DNA from: an uncultured Eubacteriales bacterium
GTDB lineage: Bacteria; Bacillota; Clostridia; Oscillospirales; Oscillospiraceae
Length of the DNA: 54,696 nt
Direction of reading: 5' to 3'
NCBI GenBank assembly: GCA_900540635.1
Contig: UQGU01000012.1
Span: 1-54,696, forward strand
Below the pieces are notes generated by a model, which made no database searches, was not told the DNA's origin, and saw only the letters and a list, made by a program, of their open reading frames with translations. Positions 32,691 through 41,842 of this stretch are shown here, in pieces; within the stretch, counting starts at the first letter, position 1; each line of letters starts with the position of its first letter. The position numbers were made by a program, and so were the translations under genes.

Positions 32691-33074
32691 ATGGAACAGG
32701 AATTATTCTTTGGGGACAGGTCTGTGGGCCGCGTTCTGGTAGAGCGGCAGGGGCTATACTACGTCTTCCGCTGCCGCTGCACGCTTTCCGGAGAGACAGC
32801 CTTCCGGCTGTTTGCAAGCTGTGGAGAAAAGCAGGAGGACTTAGGAGTTCTGGTGCCCATAGGGGATTCCTTCGGCCTGGACACCCGGCGGCCTGTAAAG
32901 CGCCTCGGCGAGGGAGTGCTGTCCTTCCGCCTGGTGAGCAAGCACGATGCACCGCGCACCCACTTTGCCCCCATCTCCCCGGAGGAGCCCTTCGCCTACC
33001 TGCAGCGGCTCAAGGACGCCTATCTGGCCGAAAAGGACGGGCAGATAGGGGCGCAATGGGAAGAATCGCGCTAA
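32691..33074 (+). CDS. hypothetical protein after pheT
   Basis: This 127-residue protein has no recognised domain. It begins MEQELFFGDRSVGRVLVERQGLYYVFRCRC and reads as a small, mostly beta-strand soluble protein with a Pro-rich later part and an acidic end. Codon use looks like its neighbours and the frame is fully open, so it is probably real. No separate ribosome site is visible; the GGCAGGGGG in the 3' arm of the pheT terminator stem lies about 9 bases upstream of the ATG. Its last four bases overlap the end of addA on the other strand. Confidence 0.6.
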   Translation: MEQELFFGDRSVGRVLVERQGLYYVFRCRCTLSGETAFRLFASCGEKQEDLGVLVPIGDSFGLDTRRPVKRLGEGVLSFRLVSKHDAPRTHFAPISPEEPFAYLQRLKDAYLAEKDGQIGAQWEESR

Positions 33075-36000
33075 AGCTCCACAAATTGATCCAGGTGGAA
33101 AAAGTACAGCAGGGCCTTTTTGACCTTTTTTTCGTAGATACGCTCCAGGGCCTCCTTATAGGTCTGCACCTGGGTGCGGTAGCGGTCTACGGTCTGGGGC
33201 AGGGTATCGGGGGTGACGCGATCCGTCTTGAAGTCCAGCACCGTAATGCCGTCCTCCTCCACAATGGCGCAGTCCACAACGCCCTGCAAAAGCACCCGCT
33301 CTCCCTCCAGCCCGGCGCCATAATGGCGGCCGTCATCCAGAATGGAGAACTTGAATTCCCGCAGGAGCTGCCCGCCCAGCCGCAGCTTCCAGCCTATATC
33401 CGATTCGAAGAACCGGGCGATCTGGGTGCAATTGACGAGCTTGCCCTCCTCCTCCGTCAGGAATTCCTCGGCTACCAGCCGGTCGATCTCCTGGCGGACG
33501 CTTTTTTTGTCTCCGCAGGCCTCAAAGTGGAGGTACTGCATGGCCCGGTGCATAGCACTGCCATAGGCCCGCCCGTCCCGGGTTTTTTCCAGAAAACCGG
33601 GGGTCCGCCAGACCCGCTGGGGCTGGCGCTCCTCCGGGGCATCCTGCGCAGCCTCCTGGTCCTTGTCCCGGCCCTTCCGGGCAGTTGCCGTCTGCTTGGA
33701 GGGGGCAACCGCCGCCTGAGGGTAGGGATAGGCAAAGGCCAGGGCCTGCCGCAAGGCCTGCATGGTCTGCTCCGGCAGAGGCTGGGGCTGCTGCCGGGGA
33801 GCTTCCCGGGCAGTGGTCTGCTCCTCTATTTCCTCCGGAACCACACGGATGGTCCAGGGGCAGCCGTCAGAAGGGGCGACCTCATGGGTCTGGGCCAGGT
33901 CCCGCAGCTGTCCAGCCTCCGGGCGGTCCAGAGCCGCAAGCAGGATCCAATGGCCCATGCACTGGGCCTCCCGGCACAGTGCCTCCATGCCCCGCATGGA
34001 AAGCGTAGATGCCAATACATCAATCGCCTTAGGACCGTTGGCATTGGGTACGGCATAGGTCATCACCAGCCGATCCTTTGGCCGGGTCATGGCTACATAC
34101 AGCACCCGCATCTCTTCACTGACCGTCTCCTGCCGGATCCTGTCCGCAATGGCCAGTTTTCCCAAGGACGGATAGCGGATACGCTTCTCCGGATCCGCCA
34201 TCTGGACCCCCAGACCCAGGGACTTGTGACACAGCAGCTGCTCTCCGGCATCGATCATATTGAACCGGTGGGACAGGTCCACCAAAAACACCACCGGGAA
34301 TTCCAGGCCCTTGGACTGGTGGATGCTCATAATAGTCACGGCATTTTCGTCCTTCGCCGCCGCCCGGGACAGTCCCTTTTCCGCAGACCGCTCCAGGTGC
34401 TCCAGGAACCGCTCCAATGTGCACAGCTGCCCCTGCTCGAAGCTTGCAGCCAACAAATAGAACTGGCGCAGATTCTCCTTGGCAGCGCTCCCCTGGGGGC
34501 CTGCCCCATAGATGCTTTCCAGGTCCGTCTCCGCAAAAATCAGCTCCAATAGCTCTGTCAGCGTCCCCATGCGGGCGACGCTGCGCAGCCGGTCCAGCAG
34601 CCCCAAAAAGGCCCTGACCTTGGGGCTGTCGCTTTCCAGCATGGCATCAAAGAACCGCTCCTCCCGGGAGCCGGCCCGGATTTGCCCCAGGTCCTCTGCC
34701 GTGAAGCCAAACAGCGGGCTTGCCAGGCACCCCAGCAGCGGGATATCCTGCCTGGGGTTGGAAACGGTCTGCAAAAGGCTTTGCAGGGTCGCGATCTCCG
34801 GGCTTGCCAGAATATCTACCCCCGCATCCGTGCGGCAGGGAATGCCCTGCTTTTCCAGCGCCTGCTGGAATGCCGCTGCCCGGGAGCTGGGGGAGCGCAT
34901 AAGGAGCACAATGTCCCCTACCGTAACGGGCCGCAGCCCCTTATCCCCCCGGATAGGCGTGCCGCTTTCCAGCATCTGGCGAATGCGTTTTGCCACAAAG
35001 GCCGCCTCTCCCGCCCTGCTGTCCTGGGCCCCGGTGAGGACCCACAGCTCTGCAGCAGGGTCCGGCAGCTTCTCCCGGGGCACACCCTCCTGCAGGGCCT
35101 CTGCAGGGCCATAGTCGAGCCCCCCCACAGCCTTCGTCATGCAGTGGGAGAAGACATAGTTCACCGCCTCCACAATTTCCGGACCGGACCGGAAATTGTG
35201 GCTCAGCAGCACCTTCCGGCCCTGCTCCGGCCGGGCCGTCTCGGCGGGGCCATAGGCATCGTACTTTTTCAGAAAAATACCGGGATCTGCCTGGCGGAAC
35301 TGGTAGATGGACTGTTTGACGTCGCCCACCAGGAAGCAATTCTGCTTTTCCCGGGTCAGGCTGTCAAAAATCGCATCCTGGACGCCGTTGGAGTCCTGGT
35401 ATTCGTCCACCAGCACCTCCCGGAACCGCCGCCCAACCTCCACCGCCACCGCCGTAGGGGCAGACCGGTCCTTACCCAGCAGCAGGTCCAGGGTCCGGTG
35501 CTCCAAATCGCTGAAATCGAGAATATGCCTCTGCTTTTTCAGCTTCTCATACTCCGCCGAAAACTGCCGCACCAGCTTCACCAGGCCCCGCTGGGCCTGG
35601 GCACAGAGGTCAAAATCCCCGGCGATCTCCGCAGAGGTCCTGCCAAAAACCTTGGCCCGATTGCCAAGCTCCGTCTTGAAGCCCTCCCGGACGGGCTTGA
35701 TGAGCGCCTTCGCATCCTCGTCCACATTCTTTTTTGGGAAATCCAGCCGTCCAAAGCTGATCCGGATGCGCGCCGCCACCTGATCCCAGGTCCGGCTCCC
35801 TCGGAGATATTTCGCCGCGGCCAACAGATTTTCCAGATTGGCGCGGACCTTTTCCATATCTCCCGCCGCCCGGACGCAGCGCTCCAGAGCGGGAATATAG
35901 CTATCCAGCCAGATAAACAGGCTCTCCATCAGGGCTCTGCCCCAAACCGTTTCCCCCACGTCCTCCGGCAGGCTTTCCGAGGATTCCAGGCAGCTCTCCA

Positions 36001-36580
36001 GCCATTTCTCAGGGTCTTTGTGGCAGCGGGCGCTGGCATAGACCTTTTCAATGATCTCCCCCATCTGCTTGTCGCTGCGGCCCAGGTTCTGGCTGTCCGT
36101 AAAGGCACAGAAATCCTGGTCGGTCTGCAGGGTACTGTAGGCCCGCTCCAGCATCTCCTCCATGGCCTGCTGCCGCAGCTCCCGGGCCACATCCTCATCC
36201 GCAACCCGAAAATCCGCATCCAGATTCAGCCGGTAGGCATATTCCCGCAGCAGGTCCCCACAAAAGCCATGGACCGTGGAAATTTTGGTCAGATACAGGC
36301 GCTGAAGCTGCTTTTGCAGGTGACTGTTCTCCGGATCCTGGGCGATACGCTCCGTAAGCTTCTTGGCGATCTTCGCCCGAAGCTCCCCGGCCGCGGCCCG
36401 GGTATAGGTAATGACCAGGAATTCATCCAGCTGGGCCGGGTCGTTGGGGTCCGTCAGATATGTCATGAGCCGGTCCACCAGGACCTTGGTCTTGCCGGAA
36501 CCGGCAGCAGCGCTGACCAGCAGCCGCCCGCCCCGGTTTTTCACCGCAAGAGCCTGGGCAGGGGTCAATTGCTCAGCCAT
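33071..36580 (-). CDS. addA: ATP-dependent helicase/nuclease subunit A
   Basis: This 1169-residue UvrD-type helicase-nuclease of the AddAB complex resects double-strand breaks for recombination. Walker A is SAAAGSGKT near residue 24, Walker B is LVDEYQDSN near 400, and motif VI appears in RVLYVAMTRPKDRL. The C-terminal RecB-type nuclease is marked by GVVDCAIV and LDFKTDRV. A low-complexity Pro/Gln/Ala stretch near 950-1010 separates helicase and nuclease. Its ATG lies 8 bases inside the end of addB. Confidence 0.95.
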   Translation of the reverse strand: MAEQLTPAQALAVKNRGGRLLVSAAAGSGKTKVLVDRLMTYLTDPNDPAQLDEFLVITYTRAAAGELRAKIAKKLTERIAQDPENSHLQKQLQRLYLTKISTVHGFCGDLLREYAYRLNLDADFRVADEDVARELRQQAMEEMLERAYSTLQTDQDFCAFTDSQNLGRSDKQMGEIIEKVYASARCHKDPEKWLESCLESSESLPEDVGETVWGRALMESLFIWLDSYIPALERCVRAAGDMEKVRANLENLLAAAKYLRGSRTWDQVAARIRISFGRLDFPKKNVDEDAKALIKPVREGFKTELGNRAKVFGRTSAEIAGDFDLCAQAQRGLVKLVRQFSAEYEKLKKQRHILDFSDLEHRTLDLLLGKDRSAPTAVAVEVGRRFREVLVDEYQDSNGVQDAIFDSLTREKQNCFLVGDVKQSIYQFRQADPGIFLKKYDAYGPAETARPEQGRKVLLSHNFRSGPEIVEAVNYVFSHCMTKAVGGLDYGPAEALQEGVPREKLPDPAAELWVLTGAQDSRAGEAAFVAKRIRQMLESGTPIRGDKGLRPVTVGDIVLLMRSPSSRAAAFQQALEKQGIPCRTDAGVDILASPEIATLQSLLQTVSNPRQDIPLLGCLASPLFGFTAEDLGQIRAGSREERFFDAMLESDSPKVRAFLGLLDRLRSVARMGTLTELLELIFAETDLESIYGAGPQGSAAKENLRQFYLLAASFEQGQLCTLERFLEHLERSAEKGLSRAAAKDENAVTIMSIHQSKGLEFPVVFLVDLSHRFNMIDAGEQLLCHKSLGLGVQMADPEKRIRYPSLGKLAIADRIRQETVSEEMRVLYVAMTRPKDRLVMTYAVPNANGPKAIDVLASTLSMRGMEALCREAQCMGHWILLAALDRPEAGQLRDLAQTHEVAPSDGCPWTIRVVPEEIEEQTTAREAPRQQPQPLPEQTMQALRQALAFAYPYPQAAVAPSKQTATARKGRDKDQEAAQDAPEERQPQRVWRTPGFLEKTRDGRAYGSAMHRAMQYLHFEACGDKKSVRQEIDRLVAEEFLTEEEGKLVNCTQIARFFESDIGWKLRLGGQLLREFKFSILDDGRHYGAGLEGERVLLQGVVDCAIVEEDGITVLDFKTDRVTPDTLPQTVDRYRTQVQTYKEALERIYEKKVKKALLYFFHLDQFVEL

Positions 36581-39500
36581 GGTGCTTGCCCTCCTTTTCC
36601 GCCGTTTCTACCGTTTCCCAGAAACGCTTCTCGTCGATCTTTTCAAAATTCCGCCGCCGGGCATTCTGTTCCGGGTGGCATACCGCCCCATAGGGGCAGA
36701 AGGTGCAGGGATCAAAGGACGTACCCCGGGTATAGGGATCAGGGGTCACATCGCCGGAAGCAATGTCGTTCACCGTGTCGGTCAGCAGGCCGAAGACATA
36801 GCTTTCCAGCTTCCGCAACTGCGCCCGGTCCGCCCGGAAGGCATCCTGCAGCACCTTTTTCTTTACATCCTCGGGCTCCATTGCCTCCAGAATCTTACCG
36901 TCGTTCAGCAGCATTCCGGACCGCTGCCATGCCTTGTGCCGTTTTTTTTGCAGCTCCGAGCCATCCGCATCTCCCTTGACGGGAAGATACGGCGCCCGGG
37001 CCGGGAAATATTCCACACCGGCGGGATAGCACCGGGTGCCAAAGAATACATCCCCGCTTTGTTCCAGAGCGAACAGATACAGCAGCATTTGCAGCCCAAC
37101 GCCCTGGGTCACATCACATAGGTCCAGCGCCTTTTGGCCGGTTTTGTAGTCCACCACCCTGAAATAGGGGCTCCCCGGCCCCTGCCAGGCATCCACCCGG
37201 TCGATTTTGCCCTGGAGCGCCGCTTTCATGCTTGCCCCGGGGATCTGGATCCAGGGCAGGGTTCCGTCCTCGCCGAAGGACACCTCTTCGCCCACCGGCT
37301 GGAACTGCCCCTCGTGAAGCTCTCTCCACAGCTCCTCCACGATCATGGTAAGCTCCCGCTGGTTCCGGGTCATCATGGTTTGCACCCGGGCGGATTCCAG
37401 CGCGCTGAACCGCTCCTTCCGGTAGCGCTCCGCGCTTTCCCGGGCAATGCACTGGGTCTCCTCCAGCGAAACGGCATGGAAGCCTCCCTGCCGCCGGACA
37501 CAGCGCACCGTATCCTCCAGCACCGCATGGACGAAGATGCCGAACTCCGCCGGATCCACCTGGGCGGGCTTCCGCTCCTTGGCCTTCAGACCGTATTTCA
37601 GGAAATACAGCAGCCGGCACTCCGCCTGGGTATCCACCTGGGAGGCGGACAGCCGAAGCTCCCGGCCATAGAGGCCTTCCAGCGTTGACCGCTGCAGGCC
37701 TCCCAGCCGGTAGTCCTGCCGGGACAATATCTCGGCGCAGGATTCCCCTGCCCCCAGCGCCTCCGCCAGCTCCGGCAGCCTCTGCTGAGCAAACCAGGCG
37801 CCTGCCTCCCGCTTCCCCGCCATGGCAAATTCCAGCTGCACATCCGCTTTTTCCGGTCCGCCGCAGAGCTCGCTGAGCCGGGAAAACAGGTAGGAGGGCT
37901 GCTCGTCACTGCAATACACGCGGACGGACCGCTCCGCACCGCAGAGCACGCCGTAGATCTCCGCAAATTCCTCCTGAATGCCCTCTTCTCCGCCGCCTGT
38001 CAGATGAACATCCAGCTTTCGCAAAGCCATACGCTCCTGGTCCGTCAGCACGCCCTTGGAGCCGGAATAGCCGGGGAAGCTTCCTTCTCCCGCTCCCAGC
38101 ACAAGCAGATGCCCGGCCTCATGGCACCGCAGGGCGGAAATCGGGCCCATCTGCACCGCATCCAGCACCGGCGGAATGGTACCCACGTCATACTGGCTCA
38201 GCAGCAGCCGCAGAAGCCGCCGGAACTGCTCCGGCTCCCAGCGAGTCTGGCCCAGCACATCATGCATCTGCTCCAGGGCCGACACGAGAATTTCCCAGAG
38301 CTGGTTTATGATCTGTGCCTGCCGATACGCGCCCCGGGCATCCAGCTCCCGGGCCTGTTCCTCCAGGCGACGCTCCATTTGCAGCTCCTCCAGGAAACGG
38401 AAAAGCCCCTTCACCTGGTCCGCCAGGGGTTTCCCGTCGGAAAGACTTTTGCGCAGCCGCTCCAAAGGCTCTGCAACCTCTCGCCGCAGAGCGTTGAGCT
38501 CCTCCAGCTGTGCCTTCTGCTTCGCCGTCAGAGGCTTTTTTTCCATCTCCTTGGAGAAGCCACCCGGGTGCTTGGTCCAGGGCGCAAGCCACTGCTTGTC
38601 CCGGATGGACCATAGATAGACATAATTTTCCAGCTTATCGCATCGGTCCGCATCCAGGGGCGACATGGCAGAGCGCAGGTAGCGCTGCATGGCCTTTGGC
38701 TCAAAATCGGAGTCCGCCGCCTCCAGGGCCGCAACCACGGTAGCAATGACGCTTTGGCGCAGAATATCCTGGGTTCCCGCCTGATACAGAGGGATCCCCA
38801 TGCGGCGGAAGATCATCTCCGCAGGACCGGCATAGCTTGCCATATCCGTCACCACCAGGGTGATATCCCGGTACCGGCAGCCCTCCCGGATCAGACGTGC
38901 CGCCTCCAGGGCCGCCGCCATGGTCTCCTGCCAGATATTCTCCGCCCGGTAGGTGTGCAGCACATCCTTGGCAGCCCCGGCCGGAATCGCCCCCTGGAAC
39001 AGCCGCTCCCTGGTCAGAGCCAGAGCATCATTCGGGGATCCCAGGCAGCAAACCTCCGCCCGGACGCCCCGGCGCTTGGCGATACGGTAAAGCTCTCCGG
39101 CGGTCTTGCCCGGCTTTTCAAAGGCCAGCAGAGAAGAATCCACCTCATCGCAGTTCAATGCAACGGTGACCATGGAGCTGGTACAGATCAGGTGCTCCAA
39201 AACAGCCAGATTCTGCCGGGTAAAGTCCGGGAAGCCGTCTATGTAAAACACATGGTTTTCGCCGTAATCGCAGTCCTCCAGCCGCTCCAGCAGCCAGGTC
39301 ATCTGGTCCCGGGGGTCTCGCCTGCCCTGGGCGCAGAGGCTGTCGTAGCTCTCCATAAGCAGTCCCAGCTCCTCCAGCTTCTGGGCCAGGCTTCCCGCAG
39401 TCCGGGCGGCAGCGGCCTTCAGCTCCTCGGGGGTGATGCAGCAGCGCTTGAATTCGTCCACCGCGTCCACCAGCTCCTTGAGGAACTCCGGCTTGCTCTC

Positions 39501-39830
39501 CAGGGCGGCATAGGCTTTCAGCCGGCTGGAAAGCTGCCGGGCTGCCGCCGCCATAGCCACCACCCGGCCGCCGTTATCCAGGCACTGCATACCGGCGCAG
39601 CCCACCTCCTCCGCAACGGCCCGGCAAAGCCGGGAGAAGGACAGGACCTCCGCATACCTGCTGGCCGTATCCCCGGCGGCTGCGCAGAGAGCTCGCTCCA
39701 TCTCGTGGCTGATGAGCTCCGGCACGATGAGCACGGTGCCCTCCTGCCGGGCCGCCACGTTTCCGCTGACCTCGGAGAGTATTTTTCTGCGAAGGACCTT
39801 CCAGTCCTTCCCCAAAAGCAATCGAAGCAT
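36573..39830 (-). CDS. addB: ATP-dependent helicase/nuclease subunit B
   Basis: This 1085-residue partner of AddA carries a RecB-type nuclease near its end (GKIDRVDAW, then VVDYKTGQKALDL). Cysteines for a [4Fe-4S] cluster are seen in AECRLLYFLKYG and CTFCPYGAVCHPEQ. At the start, where many AddB have a Walker A loop, this protein has LLLGKDWKVLRRKI, which lacks GxxxxGK(S/T), so ATP binding here is doubtful. The ATG at 39830 follows AAAGGAG by 9 bases; the longer frame to 39974 crosses palindromic repeats. Confidence 0.93.
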   Translation of the reverse strand: MLRLLLGKDWKVLRRKILSEVSGNVAARQEGTVLIVPELISHEMERALCAAAGDTASRYAEVLSFSRLCRAVAEEVGCAGMQCLDNGGRVVAMAAAARQLSSRLKAYAALESKPEFLKELVDAVDEFKRCCITPEELKAAAARTAGSLAQKLEELGLLMESYDSLCAQGRRDPRDQMTWLLERLEDCDYGENHVFYIDGFPDFTRQNLAVLEHLICTSSMVTVALNCDEVDSSLLAFEKPGKTAGELYRIAKRRGVRAEVCCLGSPNDALALTRERLFQGAIPAGAAKDVLHTYRAENIWQETMAAALEAARLIREGCRYRDITLVVTDMASYAGPAEMIFRRMGIPLYQAGTQDILRQSVIATVVAALEAADSDFEPKAMQRYLRSAMSPLDADRCDKLENYVYLWSIRDKQWLAPWTKHPGGFSKEMEKKPLTAKQKAQLEELNALRREVAEPLERLRKSLSDGKPLADQVKGLFRFLEELQMERRLEEQARELDARGAYRQAQIINQLWEILVSALEQMHDVLGQTRWEPEQFRRLLRLLLSQYDVGTIPPVLDAVQMGPISALRCHEAGHLLVLGAGEGSFPGYSGSKGVLTDQERMALRKLDVHLTGGGEEGIQEEFAEIYGVLCGAERSVRVYCSDEQPSYLFSRLSELCGGPEKADVQLEFAMAGKREAGAWFAQQRLPELAEALGAGESCAEILSRQDYRLGGLQRSTLEGLYGRELRLSASQVDTQAECRLLYFLKYGLKAKERKPAQVDPAEFGIFVHAVLEDTVRCVRRQGGFHAVSLEETQCIARESAERYRKERFSALESARVQTMMTRNQRELTMIVEELWRELHEGQFQPVGEEVSFGEDGTLPWIQIPGASMKAALQGKIDRVDAWQGPGSPYFRVVDYKTGQKALDLCDVTQGVGLQMLLYLFALEQSGDVFFGTRCYPAGVEYFPARAPYLPVKGDADGSELQKKRHKAWQRSGMLLNDGKILEAMEPEDVKKKVLQDAFRADRAQLRKLESYVFGLLTDTVNDIASGDVTPDPYTRGTSFDPCTFCPYGAVCHPEQNARRRNFEKIDEKRFWETVETAEKEGKHHG

Positions 39831-39844
39831 ACTTGGGCTCCTTT

Positions 39845-40028
39845 CTGTTTTAGGCTCGGCATTTGCCGAGCCTGAGGGGTCTCGGCTTTTCGGAACGAAA
39901 AGCCTCCGCTGCAAATAGAGTGTCAATCCGCTGTCCCGGCAATTCGCCTGCGGCGATGCTTGGCCAAAGGCCAAGCATAACCCCTCAGTCAGCTATGCTG
40001 ACAGCTCCCGCTTTCTGGGGAGCCATAA
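39845..40028. repeat. GC-rich palindromic repeat cluster reaching into spoIIR
   Basis: Short stems follow each other: GGCTCGGCA/TGCCGAGCC, GCTTTTCG/CGAAAAGC and ATGCTTGG/CCAAGCAT. TGAGGGGT and ACCCCTCA stand at the flanks in opposite directions. The sequence CCCCTCAGTCAGC-TAT-GCTGACAGCTCC, typical of such repeats, covers the last codons of spoIIR. Confidence 0.6.
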
Positions 40029-40545
40029 TTTCTTCCACCCACTGTTTGACCCCGTCCAGCTTTTCCAGGACGAAGAAGCGCAGCCGGCGCTCTGTGCCGG
40101 TTTCCAGGCAGCTCTGCGCTCCGTAGCACAGCTTGGGATACAGCACCCCCCACCAGTTGTGCCCTTCCCCCGCACCAATGGTCAGGCACAGGGTTTCATA
40201 GGTCCCCGAGGGCAGGTCCGGCGCATCTTCCGGTGTCCGCCGGTATGGCTCCCGCCCCAGCGTGACCCGGACCGGGTCGGACGCGCCATGGGCCTCCAGG
40301 GCCCTTTCGGCCACGGTCTGCAATTCCGGAAGCTGCTCTTCCAGCGCCTCCCGTGGAACGTCCTCCAAATCGGAGAGCACCGCATCCCGGACTTTCCTTT
40401 TGAGGCCTTGGTCCCGGTCCGAATCGGAGGCGGCGATCACACGGATCCGGACCACCTCCCGGCTAAGAGTCAGCCTGTAGGCAGCCATGGATCCCGCGAA
40501 AAAGCAAACTGCGGCCAACAGCAGACATTTGATGGTTTTTATCAT
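39985..40545 (-). CDS. spoIIR: stage II sporulation protein R
   Basis: This protein of about 186 residues is the secreted forespore signal that activates processing of pro-sigma-E in the mother cell. It has one N-terminal hydrophobic segment (ICLLLAAVCFFAG-like), then VIAASDSDRDQGLKRKVRDAVL and GEGHNWWGVLYPKLC, both hallmarks of SpoIIR. The ATG at 40545 is preferred; a GTG three codons earlier is possible. The last dozen residues (APQKAGAVSIAD) are encoded by repeat-like DNA and are probably not ancestral. It shows that the organism can, or its ancestors could, form spores. Confidence 0.88.
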   Translation of the reverse strand: MIKTIKCLLLAAVCFFAGSMAAYRLTLSREVVRIRVIAASDSDRDQGLKRKVRDAVLSDLEDVPREALEEQLPELQTVAERALEAHGASDPVRVTLGREPYRRTPEDAPDLPSGTYETLCLTIGAGEGHNWWGVLYPKLCYGAQSCLETGTERRLRFFVLEKLDGVKQWVEEIMAPQKAGAVSIAD

Positions 40546-40553
40546 AAAGAACA

Positions 40554-40594
40554 CCGTCCAGACAAGAATATTACAGAAAGTCTGGACGGTTTTT
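40554..40594 (+). terminator. hairpin between ispE and spoIIR
   Basis: CCGTCCAGAC and its perfect complement form a 10-bp stem with a 16-base loop. The T-run is on the plus strand. On the minus strand, in the direction of both genes, the tail is only TGTTCTTT, so it may end ispE transcripts weakly. Confidence 0.55.
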
Positions 40595-40601
40595 CTTCAA
40601 T

Positions 40602-41459
40602 TTATACGGGCTTTGCCAGGAAAATCTCAGAATAGTTTTCCTTCAGCATGTTGCAGACCACGGCACCATACTCAAAGCTCGGCATGATGGCGAAAACGGC
40701 GCTGCCGGAGCCGGTCATCTGCTGGCCCAGGGAGCCATAGCTGTTGCAGATGGACTTGATGTAGTTCAGTTCCAGATGGTCCGCTGTGACCACGGGGTCA
40801 AAGACATTGTACACATTGTCCGCGATTTTGTTCAGGTCCCCGGCAAGCAGGGCCGTCTCCATGGCCCGGTTGTCCGGGTGCAGGGGGATAGCAACGGTAT
40901 CGAGCTTCTGATAGAGCTCCGGGGTGGACACGGAGAACTCCGGCTTGCAGACCACAAACACGCACTCCGGCATGTCTGGGAGCTTCCGCAGCCGCTCGCC
41001 CCGGCCCTCTACCATGGCAGTGCCGCCCACCACGCAGAAGGGCACGTCGCTGCCCACCCGGGCACCCAGCTCTGCCAATGCAAGAATGGACAGGGGGGAA
41101 TCGAAGTGCCGGTTCAGTGCCCGCAGGACCGCCGCCGCATCGGCGCTGCCGCCGCCCAGGCCCGCCCCGGAGGGAATGCGCTTGGTAATGCGGATGGCGA
41201 GGCCATTGGGATCGATCTTCAGGGAATCGCAGAAAACCTTCGCAGCCTTCCATGCCAGATTTTCTGGGCCGCAGGGAATATCCTCCCGGGAACACTCCAA
41301 AACCCAGGGTTTCCCCGTGCCCACGTCGATCTCCACATCGTCTCGGATGGAAATGGTCTGCATCACGCTTTGCAGGTCATGGTAACCATCCTCCCGCTTG
41401 CCCAGCACATCCAGTGTCAGGTTCACTTTGGCAAAAGCACCTTCATAAAGGGTCGTCAT
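40602..41459 (-). CDS. ispE: 4-diphosphocytidyl-2-C-methyl-D-erythritol kinase
   Basis: This 285-residue GHMP kinase acts in the MEP pathway for isoprenoids. It has AFAKVNLTLDV at the start, the ATP loop IPSGAGLGGGSADAAAVL near residue 95, and a C-terminal MTGSGSAVFA. The ATG at 41459 lies 8 bases after AAGGAGA; the frame to 41519 runs into the promoter and is rejected. It is expressed from its own promoter and followed by spoIIR on the same strand. Confidence 0.95.
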   Translation of the reverse strand: MTTLYEGAFAKVNLTLDVLGKREDGYHDLQSVMQTISIRDDVEIDVGTGKPWVLECSREDIPCGPENLAWKAAKVFCDSLKIDPNGLAIRITKRIPSGAGLGGGSADAAAVLRALNRHFDSPLSILALAELGARVGSDVPFCVVGGTAMVEGRGERLRKLPDMPECVFVVCKPEFSVSTPELYQKLDTVAIPLHPDNRAMETALLAGDLNKIADNVYNVFDPVVTADHLELNYIKSICNSYGSLGQQMTGSGSAVFAIMPSFEYGAVVCNMLKENYSEIFLAKPV

Positions 41460-41490
41460 TGCGCAAATCTCCTTTTTCTTGTTTTTCTCC

Positions 41491-41519
41491 ATTATAGCGG
41501 AAATCGGCGCAAAAAGCAA
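41491..41519 (-). promoter_or_regulatory. ispE promoter
   Basis: On the minus strand TTGCTT (41519-41514) and TATAAT (41496-41491) are 17 bases apart, with a leader of about 27 bases to the ATG. Confidence 0.7.
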
Positions 41520-41586
41520 TGCGGGATATTTCCCGGGAAACGGGGCAGACTGGTAACAGTCTCAAAAAGGAGGGACATTAGCATTT

Positions 41587-41790
41587 ATGGACATGATCGC
41601 GTTGATCCTATCCGTCATCGGCTGCATCAACTGGGGGCTTGTGGGTCTGTTCCGCTTTGACCTGGTAGCCTGGCTGTTTGGCGGAAGCGGCAGCCTCATC
41701 AGCCGCATTCTCTACACACTGGTGGGGCTGGCGGGGCTGTGGTGCATCACCTTTTTCTTCCGGAAGGCCGCATTCCGGGACGCTGCGTAA
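41587..41790 (+). CDS. DUF378 small membrane protein
   Basis: This 67-residue protein has two hydrophobic helices. It begins MDMIALILSVIGCINWGLVGL, the well-known start of DUF378 proteins, where IGxxNWGLVG is conserved. The function is unknown; members are small membrane proteins common in Clostridia and Bacilli. AAAGGAGGG lies 13 bases upstream of the ATG, a rather long spacing. It stands alone, divergent from ispE and convergent with the zinc-ribbon gene. Confidence 0.85.
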   Translation: MDMIALILSVIGCINWGLVGLFRFDLVAWLFGGSGSLISRILYTLVGLAGLWCITFFFRKAAFRDAA

Positions 41791-41842
41791 GGAAAGGCAG
41801 GGGCCGCTTTTAAAACGGTCCCTGCCCTTTTACATATTCGCT

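Noticed and set aside
34682..36979. 765-codon plus-strand frame opposite addA
   Set aside because: It is antisense to the conserved helicase motifs and lacks a ribosome site or domain.
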